This document shows positions 43,791 through 51,720 of a stretch of DNA of 64,000 bases, one piece after another; within the stretch, counting starts at the first letter, position 1, and every line of letters begins with the position of its first letter. The translations under genes were made by a program, and so were the position numbers. The notes beneath the pieces are model-generated. The model was not told where the DNA came from and made no database searches. It worked only from the letters and a program-made list of their open reading frames with translations. Origin of the DNA: Bacteroidetes bacterium GWF2_43_63 (GTDB lineage: Bacteria > Bacteroidota > Bacteroidia > Bacteroidales > DTU049). The DNA lies in contig MEOQ01000019.1 in the NCBI GenBank assembly GCA_001769275.1, forward strand, positions 1 to 64,000. Direction: 5' to 3'.

Positions 43791-44522
43791 ATGATCTGCC
43801 CCGCCTGCAATCATAATAATCATCCGAATGCCCGATTCTGCAGTCATTGCGGTGGGGAACTGTCTGCTCCGGTTTATGTTGCTACGCGCGATATGGGCAG
43901 TATTACAAAGACGGTTGTTTTCTTTGTCGTAATGGTTGTTTTCATTGTCAGTCTATATTTTATTGATATCAATTCCAACTACGCCAATATCATTCTGGCA
44001 AATATTGTGTTTTCGCTGATTGTTCTTGTGTTTTTTGCAATGGATTTCAGAGATACGCTGAACGTACTGAAGTTCAAAGATCCCGAACCGATGTTGATGA
44101 CGGCTCTGGCAACCGGGGCTCCTGTATTTGCTCTTGGGGTTTTCTTTTTTGTTGATTATCTCAACAAAAACATATTTGACATTTACATCATTTCCGAATA
44201 TTATCTGTTTATTGATTCACCTGCTCCATTATTGCTTGCATTGATCTCAACAGCTGTGTTTCCGGCCATCTTCGAGGAAATTGCTTTCAGGGGAGTCCTG
44301 TTCAATATGCTTGAACCGTTTGCCGGTAAAACGCCGACGATTTTTATTACAGCCATCATGTTCTCCACGATTCATTTCTCATTGATATCACTTCTCTGGC
44401 TGTTTCCGATCGGATTATTATTCGGTTATCTGCGTGCCAGACATAATACGCTTTGGTATGGAATTATCGGACATTTTCTATACAACAGCAGTGTTGTTTT
44501 GTACGGAGTTTTGCTTGCATAA
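43791..44522 (+). CDS. Zinc-ribbon CPBP-family intramembrane metalloprotease
   Basis: The 243-residue protein begins with a zinc ribbon (C3-x2-C6, C17-x2-C20, in MICPACNHNNHPNARFCSHC) and continues as a CPBP/CAAX-type intramembrane protease with about seven helices. The catalytic motifs are all visible: E162-E163-x3-R167 (FEEIAFRGVL), H195 in FSTIHFS, and H228-x3-N232 in GIIGHFLYNS. Relatives process prenylated proteins or confer bacteriocin self-immunity, and others regulate signalling; no bacteriocin gene is adjacent here. It follows the zinc-ribbon membrane protein by one base and precedes the yjjG-like gene, which has its own promoter. Confidence 0.85.
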   Translation: MICPACNHNNHPNARFCSHCGGELSAPVYVATRDMGSITKTVVFFVVMVVFIVSLYFIDINSNYANIILANIVFSLIVLVFFAMDFRDTLNVLKFKDPEPMLMTALATGAPVFALGVFFFVDYLNKNIFDIYIISEYYLFIDSPAPLLLALISTAVFPAIFEEIAFRGVLFNMLEPFAGKTPTIFITAIMFSTIHFSLISLLWLFPIGLLFGYLRARHNTLWYGIIGHFLYNSSVVLYGVLLA

Positions 44523-44549
44523 ATGCGGCTTTGAGTAATTTCTTTTGAC

Positions 44550-44557
44550 TATCTTTG
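44550..44557 (+). promoter_or_regulatory. -7 element (TATCTTTG) of the YjjG-like gene
   Basis: TATCTTTG ends nine bases before the ATG at 44567. A TTTG lies at 44530-44533 with a 16-base spacer. Because the possible TTG start at 44555 lies within this element, the ATG is the real start. Confidence 0.6.
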
Positions 44558-44566
44558 CCGGCTCTA

Positions 44567-45268
44567 ATGAAGAAATACAAACACGTTATTTTTGATCTCG
44601 ATCGTACCCTGTGGGATTTCGACCGGGTGTCGCATGAGGTGCTTTCAGAGCTGTTTTCAGAGCTTGTGCAGCCACTCACGCAATGCTCGTTTGAGTATTT
44701 TCATGGAACCTATGCGGCTATCAATTCAGGTCTCTGGGAACAGTACCGGCGTCATGAAATCGAAAAAGAAATACTGAGGGTGAAACGATTTTCGCTTGCA
44801 CTCGAAGAAATTGGACTTGATCGTCCCTGGATTGCCAATGAATTGGCTGATGAGTATGTGAAGCGTACTTCAGAACACGCTTATCTGTTTCCGGGAACAA
44901 TGGAATTACTCAGTTACCTGAAAGATAAAGGATATATTCTTTCTGTTATGACGAACGGTTTTAAAGAAGCGCAATATCCGAAAATTGCGCGCAGCGGCCT
45001 GGGTCCTTATTTTGAATATCTTTTTATTTCGGAGGAAATTGGCTACAATAAACCCGATATCCGCATTTTTGAATTTGCGCTGAAAAAAATGGATGCTAAT
45101 CCCGATGAGGTTCTTTTTGTCGGCGATGATTACGAAGTCGATATCGAAGGAGCCGCTGGTGCCGGCATGGATCAGGTTTTTTTCAATCCACGCATAGAAC
45201 CGTCGGCCAACAAAAAAGCCGCTACCTACCGCATCTCGGAGCTTTCGGAGCTGATGAAAATTCTGTAG
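44567..45268 (+). CDS. HAD-family noncanonical pyrimidine nucleotidase (YjjG-like)
   Basis: The 233-residue protein is a HAD-IA hydrolase: motif I HVIFDLDRTLWDFD, motif II SVMTNGFKEAQ, motif III Lys in IGYNKPDIRIF, motif IV LFVGDDYEVDIEGAAGAG. The DLDxTLWDFxxxS start and the TNGFxxxQxxKIxxSGLxxYF element are typical of the YjjG group, which dephosphorylates dUMP, dTMP and damaged pyrimidine nucleotides. All catalytic residues are present. It has its own promoter close to the start codon and ends six bases before a palindromic repeat at a convergent junction. Confidence 0.88.
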   Translation: MKKYKHVIFDLDRTLWDFDRVSHEVLSELFSELVQPLTQCSFEYFHGTYAAINSGLWEQYRRHEIEKEILRVKRFSLALEEIGLDRPWIANELADEYVKRTSEHAYLFPGTMELLSYLKDKGYILSVMTNGFKEAQYPKIARSGLGPYFEYLFISEEIGYNKPDIRIFEFALKKMDANPDEVLFVGDDYEVDIEGAAGAGMDQVFFNPRIEPSANKKAATYRISELSELMKIL

Positions 45269-45270
45269 TC

Positions 45271-45324
45271 GTAGTGCGAAGTTGGGAAACTTCGCACAGC
45301 ATTGCTCCCAAACTTGCGCACTAC
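45271..45324. repeat. GTGCGAAGTTT palindrome, copy 5
   Basis: GTAGTGCGAAGTTGGGAAACTTCGCAC (45271-45297) is followed by TCCCAAACTTGCGCACTAC (to 45324), an imperfect second arm. The element fills the 52-base gap between the convergent YjjG-like and esterase genes and runs into the esterase stop codon. Confidence 0.8.
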
Positions 45325-46433
45325 TCCTTCACAAACCGCACTGTCTCAAAAACATTTTCTCCACTGAGCTGCAGTAGATAAATTCCTGCAGGGAGCTTAG
45401 ATACATTCAGTGTTGTGAAGCCATTTTCAAAACAAGTCTGCGAGAGCGTTCTGCCTGAAAGATCCATTAGGGTCAACAGGCCATGATCCGCATCGTTGAA
45501 TCCATTCACCTGTAAAATGTCTGTTGTGGGATTGGGATAAACACTTAGCCGTGGCGCGTTGGTTTCTTCAACCGACAATGTTGCATGCTGAAATCTTTTA
45601 AAGAAATTCCAGATTTCGATGGTGTATGAAATGTCGTTAGCGCCCGGCACCAGCCAGGTGTGATCAGCATTATTGACTTTATAGAACCATACTTCGGAGC
45701 CCTGATTGCCGTTCAGATATTTGTATAAATCAATGGTCATACTGTCGGCTTCGATGTCGGGGAGCGCAGTGTGAACAGCTGGGGTGTCGCAATTATTAAA
45801 TGTTGCCCAGTAAGAAATGAGCTCTTCGGCATCATTTCCATATGCATTTCCGGTGTAAGAAACTGTTCCGTCAGCGGTTCCGTGAAAATGCGCTACAGGT
45901 GTTGCCCTGAAAGGGTTACAGGTGCATGCAGTTCCGATAGTTCCGGCGACAGAAGCGATGGCGCAAATTCGGCTGCCCAGCTGGCAGGCCAATCGGTTCG
46001 ACATGAATCCGCCCATTGAGAAGCCGGTCACGTAAACCCGCGTTAGATCTATGTTGTAGAGTTCCGCTGTTGAATCGATCAGGTTGCTGATGAATCCGAT
46101 ATCATCTACAGTGGGATTCAGCGTCATGCCCATGTAGCTGGCGCCGCTGTTCCATGCTGTGCCGTAGGCGCTGCTCATAGCCTGCGGATACAGCGTTATG
46201 AATTGTGCTGAATCCGACAGCAGATGCATTCCAATATTGCTGAAGTTGGTCATATTGTCACCTAGACCATGCAGGCAAATCACCAGAGGAACCGGATTGG
46301 TTCCGGTGTAGGAGCTTGCAACATATTCTTTGTAGGAGCGCGTCACTCCGCCCACCTGAATGGTTTTGGTAGTCTGTGCAACCAACGAAAATGAAACGAC
46401 AGAAAATGCGATGGCTAATAATCTGATTTTCAT
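45321..46433 (-). CDS. T9SS-exported PHB-depolymerase/feruloyl-esterase-like hydrolase
   Basis: The 370-residue product has a signal peptide (MKIRLLAIAFSVVSFSLVAQ), an alpha/beta-hydrolase of the LpqC / esterase-PHB (CE1) type, and a C-terminal T9SS type A sorting domain (SVYPNPTTDILQVNGF...DLSGRTLSQ...LPAGIYLLQLSG, about residues 290-370). Catalytic residues are recognisable: oxyanion LICLHGLGDN-type loop (LVICLHGLGD), nucleophile VTGFSMGGFMSNRLAC, Asp in FHGTADGTVSY and His in VNNADHTWLVP. The CNPFRATPV cysteine region resembles characterised PHB depolymerases and feruloyl esterases. Export to the surface and action on plant or polyester esters is inferred. It has its own promoter and faces the YjjG-like gene. 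Confidence 0.85.
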   Translation of the reverse strand: MKIRLLAIAFSVVSFSLVAQTTKTIQVGGVTRSYKEYVASSYTGTNPVPLVICLHGLGDNMTNFSNIGMHLLSDSAQFITLYPQAMSSAYGTAWNSGASYMGMTLNPTVDDIGFISNLIDSTAELYNIDLTRVYVTGFSMGGFMSNRLACQLGSRICAIASVAGTIGTACTCNPFRATPVAHFHGTADGTVSYTGNAYGNDAEELISYWATFNNCDTPAVHTALPDIEADSMTIDLYKYLNGNQGSEVWFYKVNNADHTWLVPGANDISYTIEIWNFFKRFQHATLSVEETNAPRLSVYPNPTTDILQVNGFNDADHGLLTLMDLSGRTLSQTCFENGFTTLNVSKLPAGIYLLQLSGENVFETVRFVKE

Positions 46434-46446
46434 AGGCGATTTTTTT

Positions 46447-46479
46447 CAAAGATAAATATTTTTGTCACAAAGGCGCAAA
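46447..46479 (-). promoter_or_regulatory. Esterase promoter
   Basis: The minus strand has TTTG (46479-46476), 21 bases, then TATCTTTG (46454-46447), 13 bases before the esterase ATG. Confidence 0.6.
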
Positions 46480-46546
46480 TACAAAATGGTTTTGAATGAA
46501 CATTTCGTTTTACAATTTTAAATAGGTGCTTCGCATCTTTTTTATC

Positions 46547-46565
46547 CCCGGGACTTTGTCCCGGG
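46547..46565. repeat. Perfect palindrome CCCGGGAC-TTT-GTCCCGGG
   Basis: An eight-base perfect inverted repeat with a three-base loop, part of the repeat-filled 324-base gap between the esterase and dinB. It is followed by TGCGCCTTCTGCGCA-type palindromes. Confidence 0.65.
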
Positions 46566-46597
46566 CTAAGATCTGTTGCGCCTTCTGCGCAATTTGT

Positions 46598-46703
46598 GCT
46601 GCGCAGCTTTTTTTGCCTTCGGCCACTCAACCTTAACCTGGGCGCGCGTATCCCGCCTGCAACCACGTGAAACGTGGCAAGCTGTTTTACGTTGACGCGT
46701 GAC
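46598..46703. repeat. Composite dispersed repeat, copy B
   Basis: The order of blocks matches 25297-25390: GCGCAGCTTTTTTTGCC, ACCTTAACCTGG, GCGCGCGTATCCCGCCTGCA, then GTTTTACGTTGACGCGTGAC. An extra ACCACGTGAAACGTGG palindrome is inserted near the middle (ACCACGT/ACGTGG arms). Confidence 0.7.
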
Positions 46704-46708
46704 CATAT

Positions 46709-46757
46709 TCTCAACCTCAACCTCAACCTTAATCTTAACCTCAGCCTTAACCTCCTC
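46709..46757. repeat. Degenerate hexamer tandem repeat (AACCTC/AACCTT)
   Basis: About eight copies of AACCTC, AACCTT or AATCTT run directly into the dinB stop codon. The block CTTAACCTGG in both composite repeats is related to the same hexamer. Confidence 0.7.
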
Positions 46758-47921
46758 TTATGCTCCCTTCACTCTATGCCTGTGCATTCCGATGGCGTGG
46801 TGGATGGCGTCTTCGCCGAAGCGGCGGCGGATCTTGTCGAGCGACTGATAGAGCCGGGTGAGTTCAGGAGTCTCATCAAACAGGTCCAGTTGCTGGTTCC
46901 CGCCAATGAGTTCACTGAATCGAATACCGATAAGCCTCACCCTGAGCCGCCTTGAGAATAGTTTTCCGAAAATATCTTTCACATTTTTCACCAGCACATG
47001 ATCGAAAGCCGTGTAGGGAATTCGTTTCTGCATCGTATGGGTTTCGAAATCGGCATAACGGATTTTCACCGTCACCGTTCCTATAAGCCGGTTGTTTTTG
47101 CGCAAACGAAAGGCGAGGCGTTCGGTCATGGAGGAAAGAATACGTTCCATTTCGGCGCGGTCGGTCACATCTGTTTCGAATGTGGTTTCGGAGCTCATCG
47201 ATTTGGCATCTTCGTACGGCACCACGGGCGTGTCATCCTGTCCATTGGCTTTTTTCCATAGCATGAGCCCGTTTGAGCCCAGCACACGCGTGAGCAGCAC
47301 CGGCGGCATGCTGCTGAGTACGCCAATATTTACAATACCCATGGAGCGGAGCAGATGGGCTGTTTTTTTCCCGAGCATCGGGATTTTCTGAATCGGAAGC
47401 GGATCGAGAAAAGGCTTGATGGCTGGTTGTGCAATTTGGAGCTCTCCGTTGGGCTTGGCTTCGCCGGTAGCGATCTTGCTCACAGTCTTATTTGCCGATA
47501 ATCCGAACGATATGGGCAATCCTGTTTCATTAATTATGCGTTCACGTAATTCGTGCGACCATTTCAGCGTGCCGAAAAAACGGTCCATGCCGGTCAGGTC
47601 AAGATAAAATTCATCAATGCTGCTTTTTTCGTAGAGCGGAGCTCCTTCGCGGATAATGTCGGTTACCATGCGCGAATAGTAGGAATAGCGCTCCATGTCG
47701 CCGCGGATGACAACAGCATCGCTGCAAAGCATGCGCGCCATTTTCATGGGCATTCCCGAATGGACGCCGAAGGCCCGGGCCTCGTAGCTGCAACCCGATA
47801 CTACAGCCCGGTCACTTCCGCCGCCCACCATGACAGGTTTCCCAATTAAAGCGCTGTTCTCTTTTCGCTCCACCGAAACAAAAAACGTATCAAGGTCAAT
47901 ATGCAGGACAGAGCGATCCAT
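46758..47921 (-). CDS. dinB: DNA polymerase IV (Y family)
   Basis: DinB is an error-prone translesion polymerase. The 387-residue protein starts VLHIDLDTFFVSVE with catalytic Asp9 and continues through the steric-gate region, YSRMVTDII and YEKSSIDEFYLDLTG (the SxDE catalytic pair). Helix-hairpin-helix contacts (IPMLGKKTAHLLRSMGI) and the little-finger domain follow. A beta-clamp-binding motif QLDLFD lies about 43 residues from the C-terminus. The C-terminal tail RRRFGEDAIHHAIGMHRH is typical of Bacteroidota DinB/ImuB-like polymerases. It is a single-gene unit; its 3' end meets the hexamer repeats. No SOS-box could be identified. Confidence 0.93.
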   Translation of the reverse strand: MDRSVLHIDLDTFFVSVERKENSALIGKPVMVGGGSDRAVVSGCSYEARAFGVHSGMPMKMARMLCSDAVVIRGDMERYSYYSRMVTDIIREGAPLYEKSSIDEFYLDLTGMDRFFGTLKWSHELRERIINETGLPISFGLSANKTVSKIATGEAKPNGELQIAQPAIKPFLDPLPIQKIPMLGKKTAHLLRSMGIVNIGVLSSMPPVLLTRVLGSNGLMLWKKANGQDDTPVVPYEDAKSMSSETTFETDVTDRAEMERILSSMTERLAFRLRKNNRLIGTVTVKIRYADFETHTMQKRIPYTAFDHVLVKNVKDIFGKLFSRRLRVRLIGIRFSELIGGNQQLDLFDETPELTRLYQSLDKIRRRFGEDAIHHAIGMHRHRVKGA

Positions 47922-48017
47922 ATCATGATTAGAAAATAGCCAAAATCCAAGATGATAAATTAGGCAATTTTTGGGTTGTCATGACAATTGTTGAAAAATA
48001 TTTTTCCCATAAAAAAT

Positions 48018-48046
48018 GTTGAGACGTTGAATTTCAACGTCTCAAC
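48018..48046 (-). terminator. rny intrinsic terminator
   Basis: On the minus strand GTTGAGACGTTGAAATTCAACGTCTCAAC is followed by ATTTTTTATG, 24 bases after the rny stop codon. The 13-base stem is perfect. Confidence 0.85.
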
Positions 48047-48069
48047 AAAATATTTGAAATAAATAAAAA

Positions 48070-49614
48070 TTATTTCGCGTACGCAACCGCGCGTGTTTCG
48101 CGGATCACCGTAATTTTGATCTGACCTGGATAGGTCATGGATTCCTGAATACGTTTGCTAAGGTCGAGCGAAAGTTGTGTGGCTGCGCCATCGCTGAGCT
48201 TTTCAGCGCCAACAATCACTCGAAGCTCACGACCTGCCTGAATTGCATAGGTTTTCTGCACCCCTTCGTAACTCATGGCGATGGCCTCGAGTTCGTTCAG
48301 GCGGTTAATGTAGCTTTCAACCACTTCGCGGCGGGCACCGGGGCGGGCGCCGGAGATGGCATCGCAAGCCTGAACAATAGGAGCGATTAGCGAAGTCATT
48401 TCAATGTCTTCGTGGTGAGCACCAATGGCATTCACGATTTCCGGATGTTCTTTATATTTTTCGGCCAGTTTCATACCCAGCTGAGCATGCGGCAGATCTG
48501 GCTCGTTGTCGGGAACTTTTCCAATGTCGTGCAGCAGACCGGCGCGTTTGGCCATTTTGGGATTCAGTCCAAGCTCGGCAGCCATAGTGGCGCAAAGGTT
48601 GGCAACTTCCTTACTGTGCTGGAGCAAATTCTGACCGTAAGACGAACGGAATTTCATTTTTCCAACCAAACGCATCAACTCGTTACTCATGTTATGAATA
48701 CCCAGGTCGATGAGGGTTTTCTTGCCAGTTTCAATAATTTCAAGTTCGATATTGGCCTTCACTTTGGCCACCACTTCCTCGATGCGGGCAGGGTGAATAC
48801 GTCCATCAGACACCAGTTTTTCAAGTGACTGACGTGCAATTTCGCGGCGAACCGGATCGTAAGCGGACAGAATGATGGTTTCAGGGGTGTCATCAATAAC
48901 GATTTCAACACCTGTTGCAGCTTCCAGCGCTTTGATGTTACGGCCTTCGCGACCGATGATACGGCCTTTAATTTCGTCGTTAGCGATTGGGAATGAAGAA
49001 ACGGCATTTTCGCCGGCATGATCGGTGGCCGTGCGTTGAATGGTTTCGATGATAATTTTCCGGGCTTCGCGGTGGGCATTGATTTTGGCTTCCTCAACAA
49101 TATCCTTCACGTGGCTCAGGGCCTCAATTTTAGCTTCTTCCTGCAGTGAGTCAACCAATTGTTTCCGAGCTTCGTCAGCCGACATGCCTGAAACGGCTTC
49201 AAGTTGTTCCACACTCTGTTTGTGCATTTTGGAAACATCTTCCAGCTTTTTAGTAAGAATTTCTGTTTGAGCTGTAAGATTGTCTTTGAGCGTCTGAGAT
49301 TCTTTTTGTTTTCGTTGAATTTCTTCGCTTCGCTGGTTCAGCGACATTTCGCGCTGTTTGAGTTTGTTTTCAATGCTCAGTATCCGTTTGTTCTGTTCCT
49401 GATTTCGCTTTTCGATTTCAGACTTCATTTGAATAAACTTCTCCTTGGCTTCGAGAATTCTGGTTTGCTTGATCATATCCGCTTCCCTGTTGGCATCATC
49501 GATCAGGAATTTTTTCTTCCTGTCGGCGTTTTTGCGGAAAATGAAAGCCCAGAGAAGTACAGCAATCACCAGGACTACCACTTCCAGTACTAACATTAAC
49601 ACATTGTTTTCCAT
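48070..49614 (-). CDS. rny: Ribonuclease Y
   Basis: RNase Y is a membrane-anchored endoribonuclease that starts mRNA decay. The 514-residue protein has an N-terminal membrane helix (residues 4-24), a long coiled coil (about 30-200, rich in K/E/Q), a KH domain ([33 protein letters not shown]) and an HD domain with H-D metal ligands ([28 protein letters not shown]). The C-terminus ends [14 protein letters not shown], as in other family members. An open frame extends 17 codons upstream, but it runs through the 6S-like RNA terminator and is rejected; the ATG at 49614 places the membrane helix correctly. The upstream interval holds a structured RNA. Confidence 0.95.
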   Translation of the reverse strand: MENNVLMLVLEVVVLVIAVLLWAFIFRKNADRKKKFLIDDANREADMIKQTRILEAKEKFIQMKSEIEKRNQEQNKRILSIENKLKQREMSLNQRSEEIQRKQKESQTLKDNLTAQTEILTKKLEDVSKMHKQSVEQLEAVSGMSADEARKQLVDSLQEEAKIEALSHVKDIVEEAKINAHREARKIIIETIQRTATDHAGENAVSSFPIANDEIKGRIIGREGRNIKALEAATGVEIVIDDTPETIILSAYDPVRREIARQSLEKLVSDGRIHPARIEEVVAKVKANIELEIIETGKKTLIDLGIHNMSNELMRLVGKMKFRSSYGQNLLQHSKEVANLCATMAAELGLNPKMAKRAGLLHDIGKVPDNEPDLPHAQLGMKLAEKYKEHPEIVNAIGAHHEDIEMTSLIAPIVQACDAISGARPGARREVVESYINRLNELEAIAMSYEGVQKTYAIQAGRELRVIVGAEKLSDGAATQLSLDLSKRIQESMTYPGQIKITVIRETRAVAYAK

Positions 49615-49633
49615 AGTTCTTTTTCGTTTAATT

Positions 49634-49829
49634 AAAAAACCCGCATAGTCATCAGGGAGTTTCAAACCCCCGATAAAAATGTTTTGGAGTTAACCAGTGC
49701 ATTCAGGCTTCCATTGTTTCCATTGCTGGAATTCCTTTCGGATATGGCCTGCCTTAGGGCCCTATGAGTCTTCCCCTCGATTGATTCTGTTGAGGTTTAT
49801 CAACCATAAAAACTGATGAACTACGCGGG
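49634..49829 (-). ncRNA. ssrS: Probable 6S RNA
   Basis: The 235-base gap between zapA and rny can fold into one long rod on the minus strand. The 5' arm CCCGCGTAGTTCATCAG (49829-49813) pairs with the 3' arm CTGATGACTATGCGGG (49655-49640), directly followed by a TTTTTT tract, which ends transcription. The total length is about 190 bases, matching 6S RNA, a regulator that binds RNA polymerase by mimicking an open promoter. In gammaproteobacteria ssrS also lies directly after zapA. Whether this is the Bacteroidota 6S family needs a covariance-model search; the fold and position are what I see, the identity is inference. Confidence 0.65.
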
Positions 49830-49849
49830 TAGTATTTTAATTAAAAGAA

Positions 49850-50140
49850 CTATACTGCCTTGACCAGCAGTTGGTTAATTTCAGATAATCTTGAAACTAG
49901 CTCTTCGTGGCTGCCGTTAATATCGGATGTTTCCTTTTTCGACAGGGCTGCGGAAGTATTGAGCAGAATCATAGCCAGAATATCCTGCATATCCTTGCTG
50001 GGATATTGCTTATTGAAATCCTTAATGCGGCTGTTGATCGATTCTGTTGCATTTCTGATTACCATTTCATCTTCTTTTTCAACAGACAGTGTATATTTCC
50101 TGTTGGCCAGCGTCACGGTTATTTTTACCAATCCACTCAT
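49850..50140 (-). CDS. zapA: Cell division protein ZapA
   Basis: ZapA bundles FtsZ filaments at midcell. The 96-residue protein has the family's N-terminal beta-strands (VKITVTLANRKYTLSVEKEDE) and the VRxAxExI-like helix IRNATESINSRIKDFNKQYPSKDMQDILAMILLNTS, then a C-terminal coiled coil (SHEELVSRLSEINQLLVKA) that forms the tetramer. Length is normal. It starts one base after the stop of the coiled-coil gene upstream, so the two are cotranscribed, and is followed by the 6S-like RNA. Confidence 0.85.
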   Translation of the reverse strand: MSGLVKITVTLANRKYTLSVEKEDEMVIRNATESINSRIKDFNKQYPSKDMQDILAMILLNTSAALSKKETSDINGSHEELVSRLSEINQLLVKAV

Positions 50141-50141
50141 C

Positions 50142-50429
50142 CTAATCTTCCAGCATTAAAATACACTTATCTATTTCGCGTATAAGTTCGTTCAGTTTTT
50201 TTCTGGCTGATTCAGAACCGATCCCGTTATCCACCCCTTCAGTAATCTGACGTGCAGTGAGTAAAATCTCAGTGTTTGTCAGCCGTTGCTTCATTGCATC
50301 GTTTTCTGTCTGCAACCGGAGGCTCTCCTCTTTCAGAAACTCAATGTCTTTCCGGTAGAGATCAAGTTGTCCAGTAAGTTTTCTGACATTGTTGTCAATT
50401 TCAGAAAGCAACTGATTTATCTCTTTCAT
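50142..50429 (-). CDS. Coiled-coil protein, probable ZapB-like partner
   Basis: The 95-residue protein is almost entirely coiled coil: MKEINQLLSEIDNNVRKL, then QLDLYRKDIEFLKEESLRLQ and MKQRLTNTEILLTARQ, with heptad leucine/isoleucine positions, and a C-terminal helix ENELIREIDKCILML-like (KKLNELIREIDKCI). Such a protein precedes zapA in many Bacteroidota and is thought to act with it in division, like ZapB, though sequence similarity to ZapB is only that of coiled coils. It has a good promoter and is one base upstream of zapA. Confidence 0.65.
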   Translation of the reverse strand: MKEINQLLSEIDNNVRKLTGQLDLYRKDIEFLKEESLRLQTENDAMKQRLTNTEILLTARQITEGVDNGIGSESARKKLNELIREIDKCILMLED

Positions 50430-50448
50430 TTGGAAAGAATTTGAATTG

Positions 50449-50479
50449 CAAAGATATGAAAACTTTGCCGGATATCAAT
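50449..50479 (-). promoter_or_regulatory. Promoter of the zapA operon
   Basis: The minus strand reads ATTG, 19 bases, then TATCTTTG (50456-50449), 19 bases before the ATG of the coiled-coil gene. Spacing is exact; the -33 element has three of four matches. Confidence 0.7.
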
Positions 50480-50500
50480 AAAGTATTTGATTTAAAATAA

Positions 50501-50538
50501 AAAAAGGGCCGTCCGACGTAAAGCGGACAGCCCTTTTT
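50501..50538 (-). terminator. Terminator of the T9SS cargo gene
   Basis: AAAAAGGGC/GCCCTTTTT and GTCCG/CGGAC arms stack into one hairpin with a C/A mismatch. The stop codon lies 16 bases away. A and T tracts on both sides suit termination on either strand. Confidence 0.85.
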
Positions 50539-50553
50539 AGCAGCTATTATTGA

Positions 50554-51684
50554 TTATTCAACAACAAGTTTCTTAGAAGCTGTAACTCCATCAGCAACAA
50601 TAGAATAGTAGTAAATACCAGTATTCAGATCGTTGCAATTCAGGGTGTACTTTGCAGCACCGGCCTGATTGTCAAGGTTCTCAGAGATAATGAGACGGCC
50701 AGCCATGTCATACAGGTTGAAATAAACGCTTCCGGCATTTTGTTTCAGGTTGTATGAAATTACAGTGTTATCTGTTGCAGGATTTGGCTGTGCATTAAGC
50801 ATTCCAACCATTGCGTTTTCAGAGATTGAAGTGTTAGTTGAAACAGTCACTTTTGAAGAGATGCAGATATTCTGTGTGAAAACTTCACTGTCAACACCTT
50901 CAATGTATCCGTCAACGCCATCGCAATCATAATATACATCGAGCCAGGTACCGCTACTGTACTGAGGAAGCAGGCCGTAGGAGGTCCAATGACTATACAT
51001 TACGAATGAGTTCGGATAGAACTGTGATTTTAAACAAAATACTTCCATGGATCCACAGCCTGTTCCGGCATCAGAGAATCCGGCAATAAATCCGCAAGAG
51101 TCAGCAGCGTCGCCATGATACTCAAGGATAACTCCAAAAGACTTGGCTACTAAATCAAGATTGGGTTCAAAGCCAAGCATTGTTGTTTGCATCCAGTCAT
51201 TGCCGGTTGAAAGACCTGTTGTTGTAATTACGGTGTCGCTCCACAGTGGGGTGCCAGTTGCAGTAACAGCTCCTGAGGTGGCCAACGGGAAAATTTTCAC
51301 GATGAATGTATCAGGAGTTCCTGAATTGTTTTCGTGACCGACAAAGGCAAAAATTGAATCCACATGAAGTGAAGTAATGTCTTCTACATACATCATTGTG
51401 TTGTAGTCAAACATTTCCTTAAAGGCAACACCGCATTTCAGCATGGTGCTGTCGAGAGCGGTTGCATTCATGTTGAAATCCCAGATGTAACGAGTGTAAG
51501 TTCCAACACCCATGAGCTCTTCGGCATAATCATAATCGAGATAAAAAGTTGAGGTTGCTTTGTCAGTGGCAGCCGGTTTAACAACTTTTACGGGTTTTGA
51601 GGGCTGATCTGTGGTAATAAACTGTGCCTGAGTGAAACCCAGAAATATTACGCTGAACAGAACAGAAAATAACAATTTTTTCAT
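50554..51684 (-). CDS. T9SS-exported protein of unknown function
   Basis: The 376-residue product has a signal peptide (MKKLLFSVLFSVIFLGFTQAQ) and a C-terminal T9SS type A sorting domain (NAQPNPATDNTVISYNL...YDMAGRLIISE...LNTGIYYYSIVADGVTASKKLVVE, about 300-376). The region between (residues 45-290) is a beta-rich domain with many Thr, Ser and Asp and the aromatic patch DYDYAEELMGVGTYTRYIWDFNMN; it has no motif I recognise. A surface-displayed or secreted adhesive role is possible. The ATG at 51684 is chosen because the signal peptide starts there; the 24-codon extension upstream lacks one. It has its own promoter-like element and a strong terminator. Confidence 0.85.
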   Translation of the reverse strand: MKKLLFSVLFSVIFLGFTQAQFITTDQPSKPVKVVKPAATDKATSTFYLDYDYAEELMGVGTYTRYIWDFNMNATALDSTMLKCGVAFKEMFDYNTMMYVEDITSLHVDSIFAFVGHENNSGTPDTFIVKIFPLATSGAVTATGTPLWSDTVITTTGLSTGNDWMQTTMLGFEPNLDLVAKSFGVILEYHGDAADSCGFIAGFSDAGTGCGSMEVFCLKSQFYPNSFVMYSHWTSYGLLPQYSSGTWLDVYYDCDGVDGYIEGVDSEVFTQNICISSKVTVSTNTSISENAMVGMLNAQPNPATDNTVISYNLKQNAGSVYFNLYDMAGRLIISENLDNQAGAAKYTLNCNDLNTGIYYYSIVADGVTASKKLVVE

Positions 51685-51720
51685 TTTGTTTGTTTTGGTT
51701 AAACAGATTTGTTTACAAGA

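Noticed and set aside
46674-46955. Plus-strand open frame with NLNLNL repeats
   Set aside because: The repeating peptide comes from the AACCTC/AACCTT hexamers and the rest is antisense to dinB.
49615-49665. Seventeen-codon upstream extension of rny
   Set aside because: It would translate the 6S-like RNA terminator and place the membrane helix away from the N-terminus.
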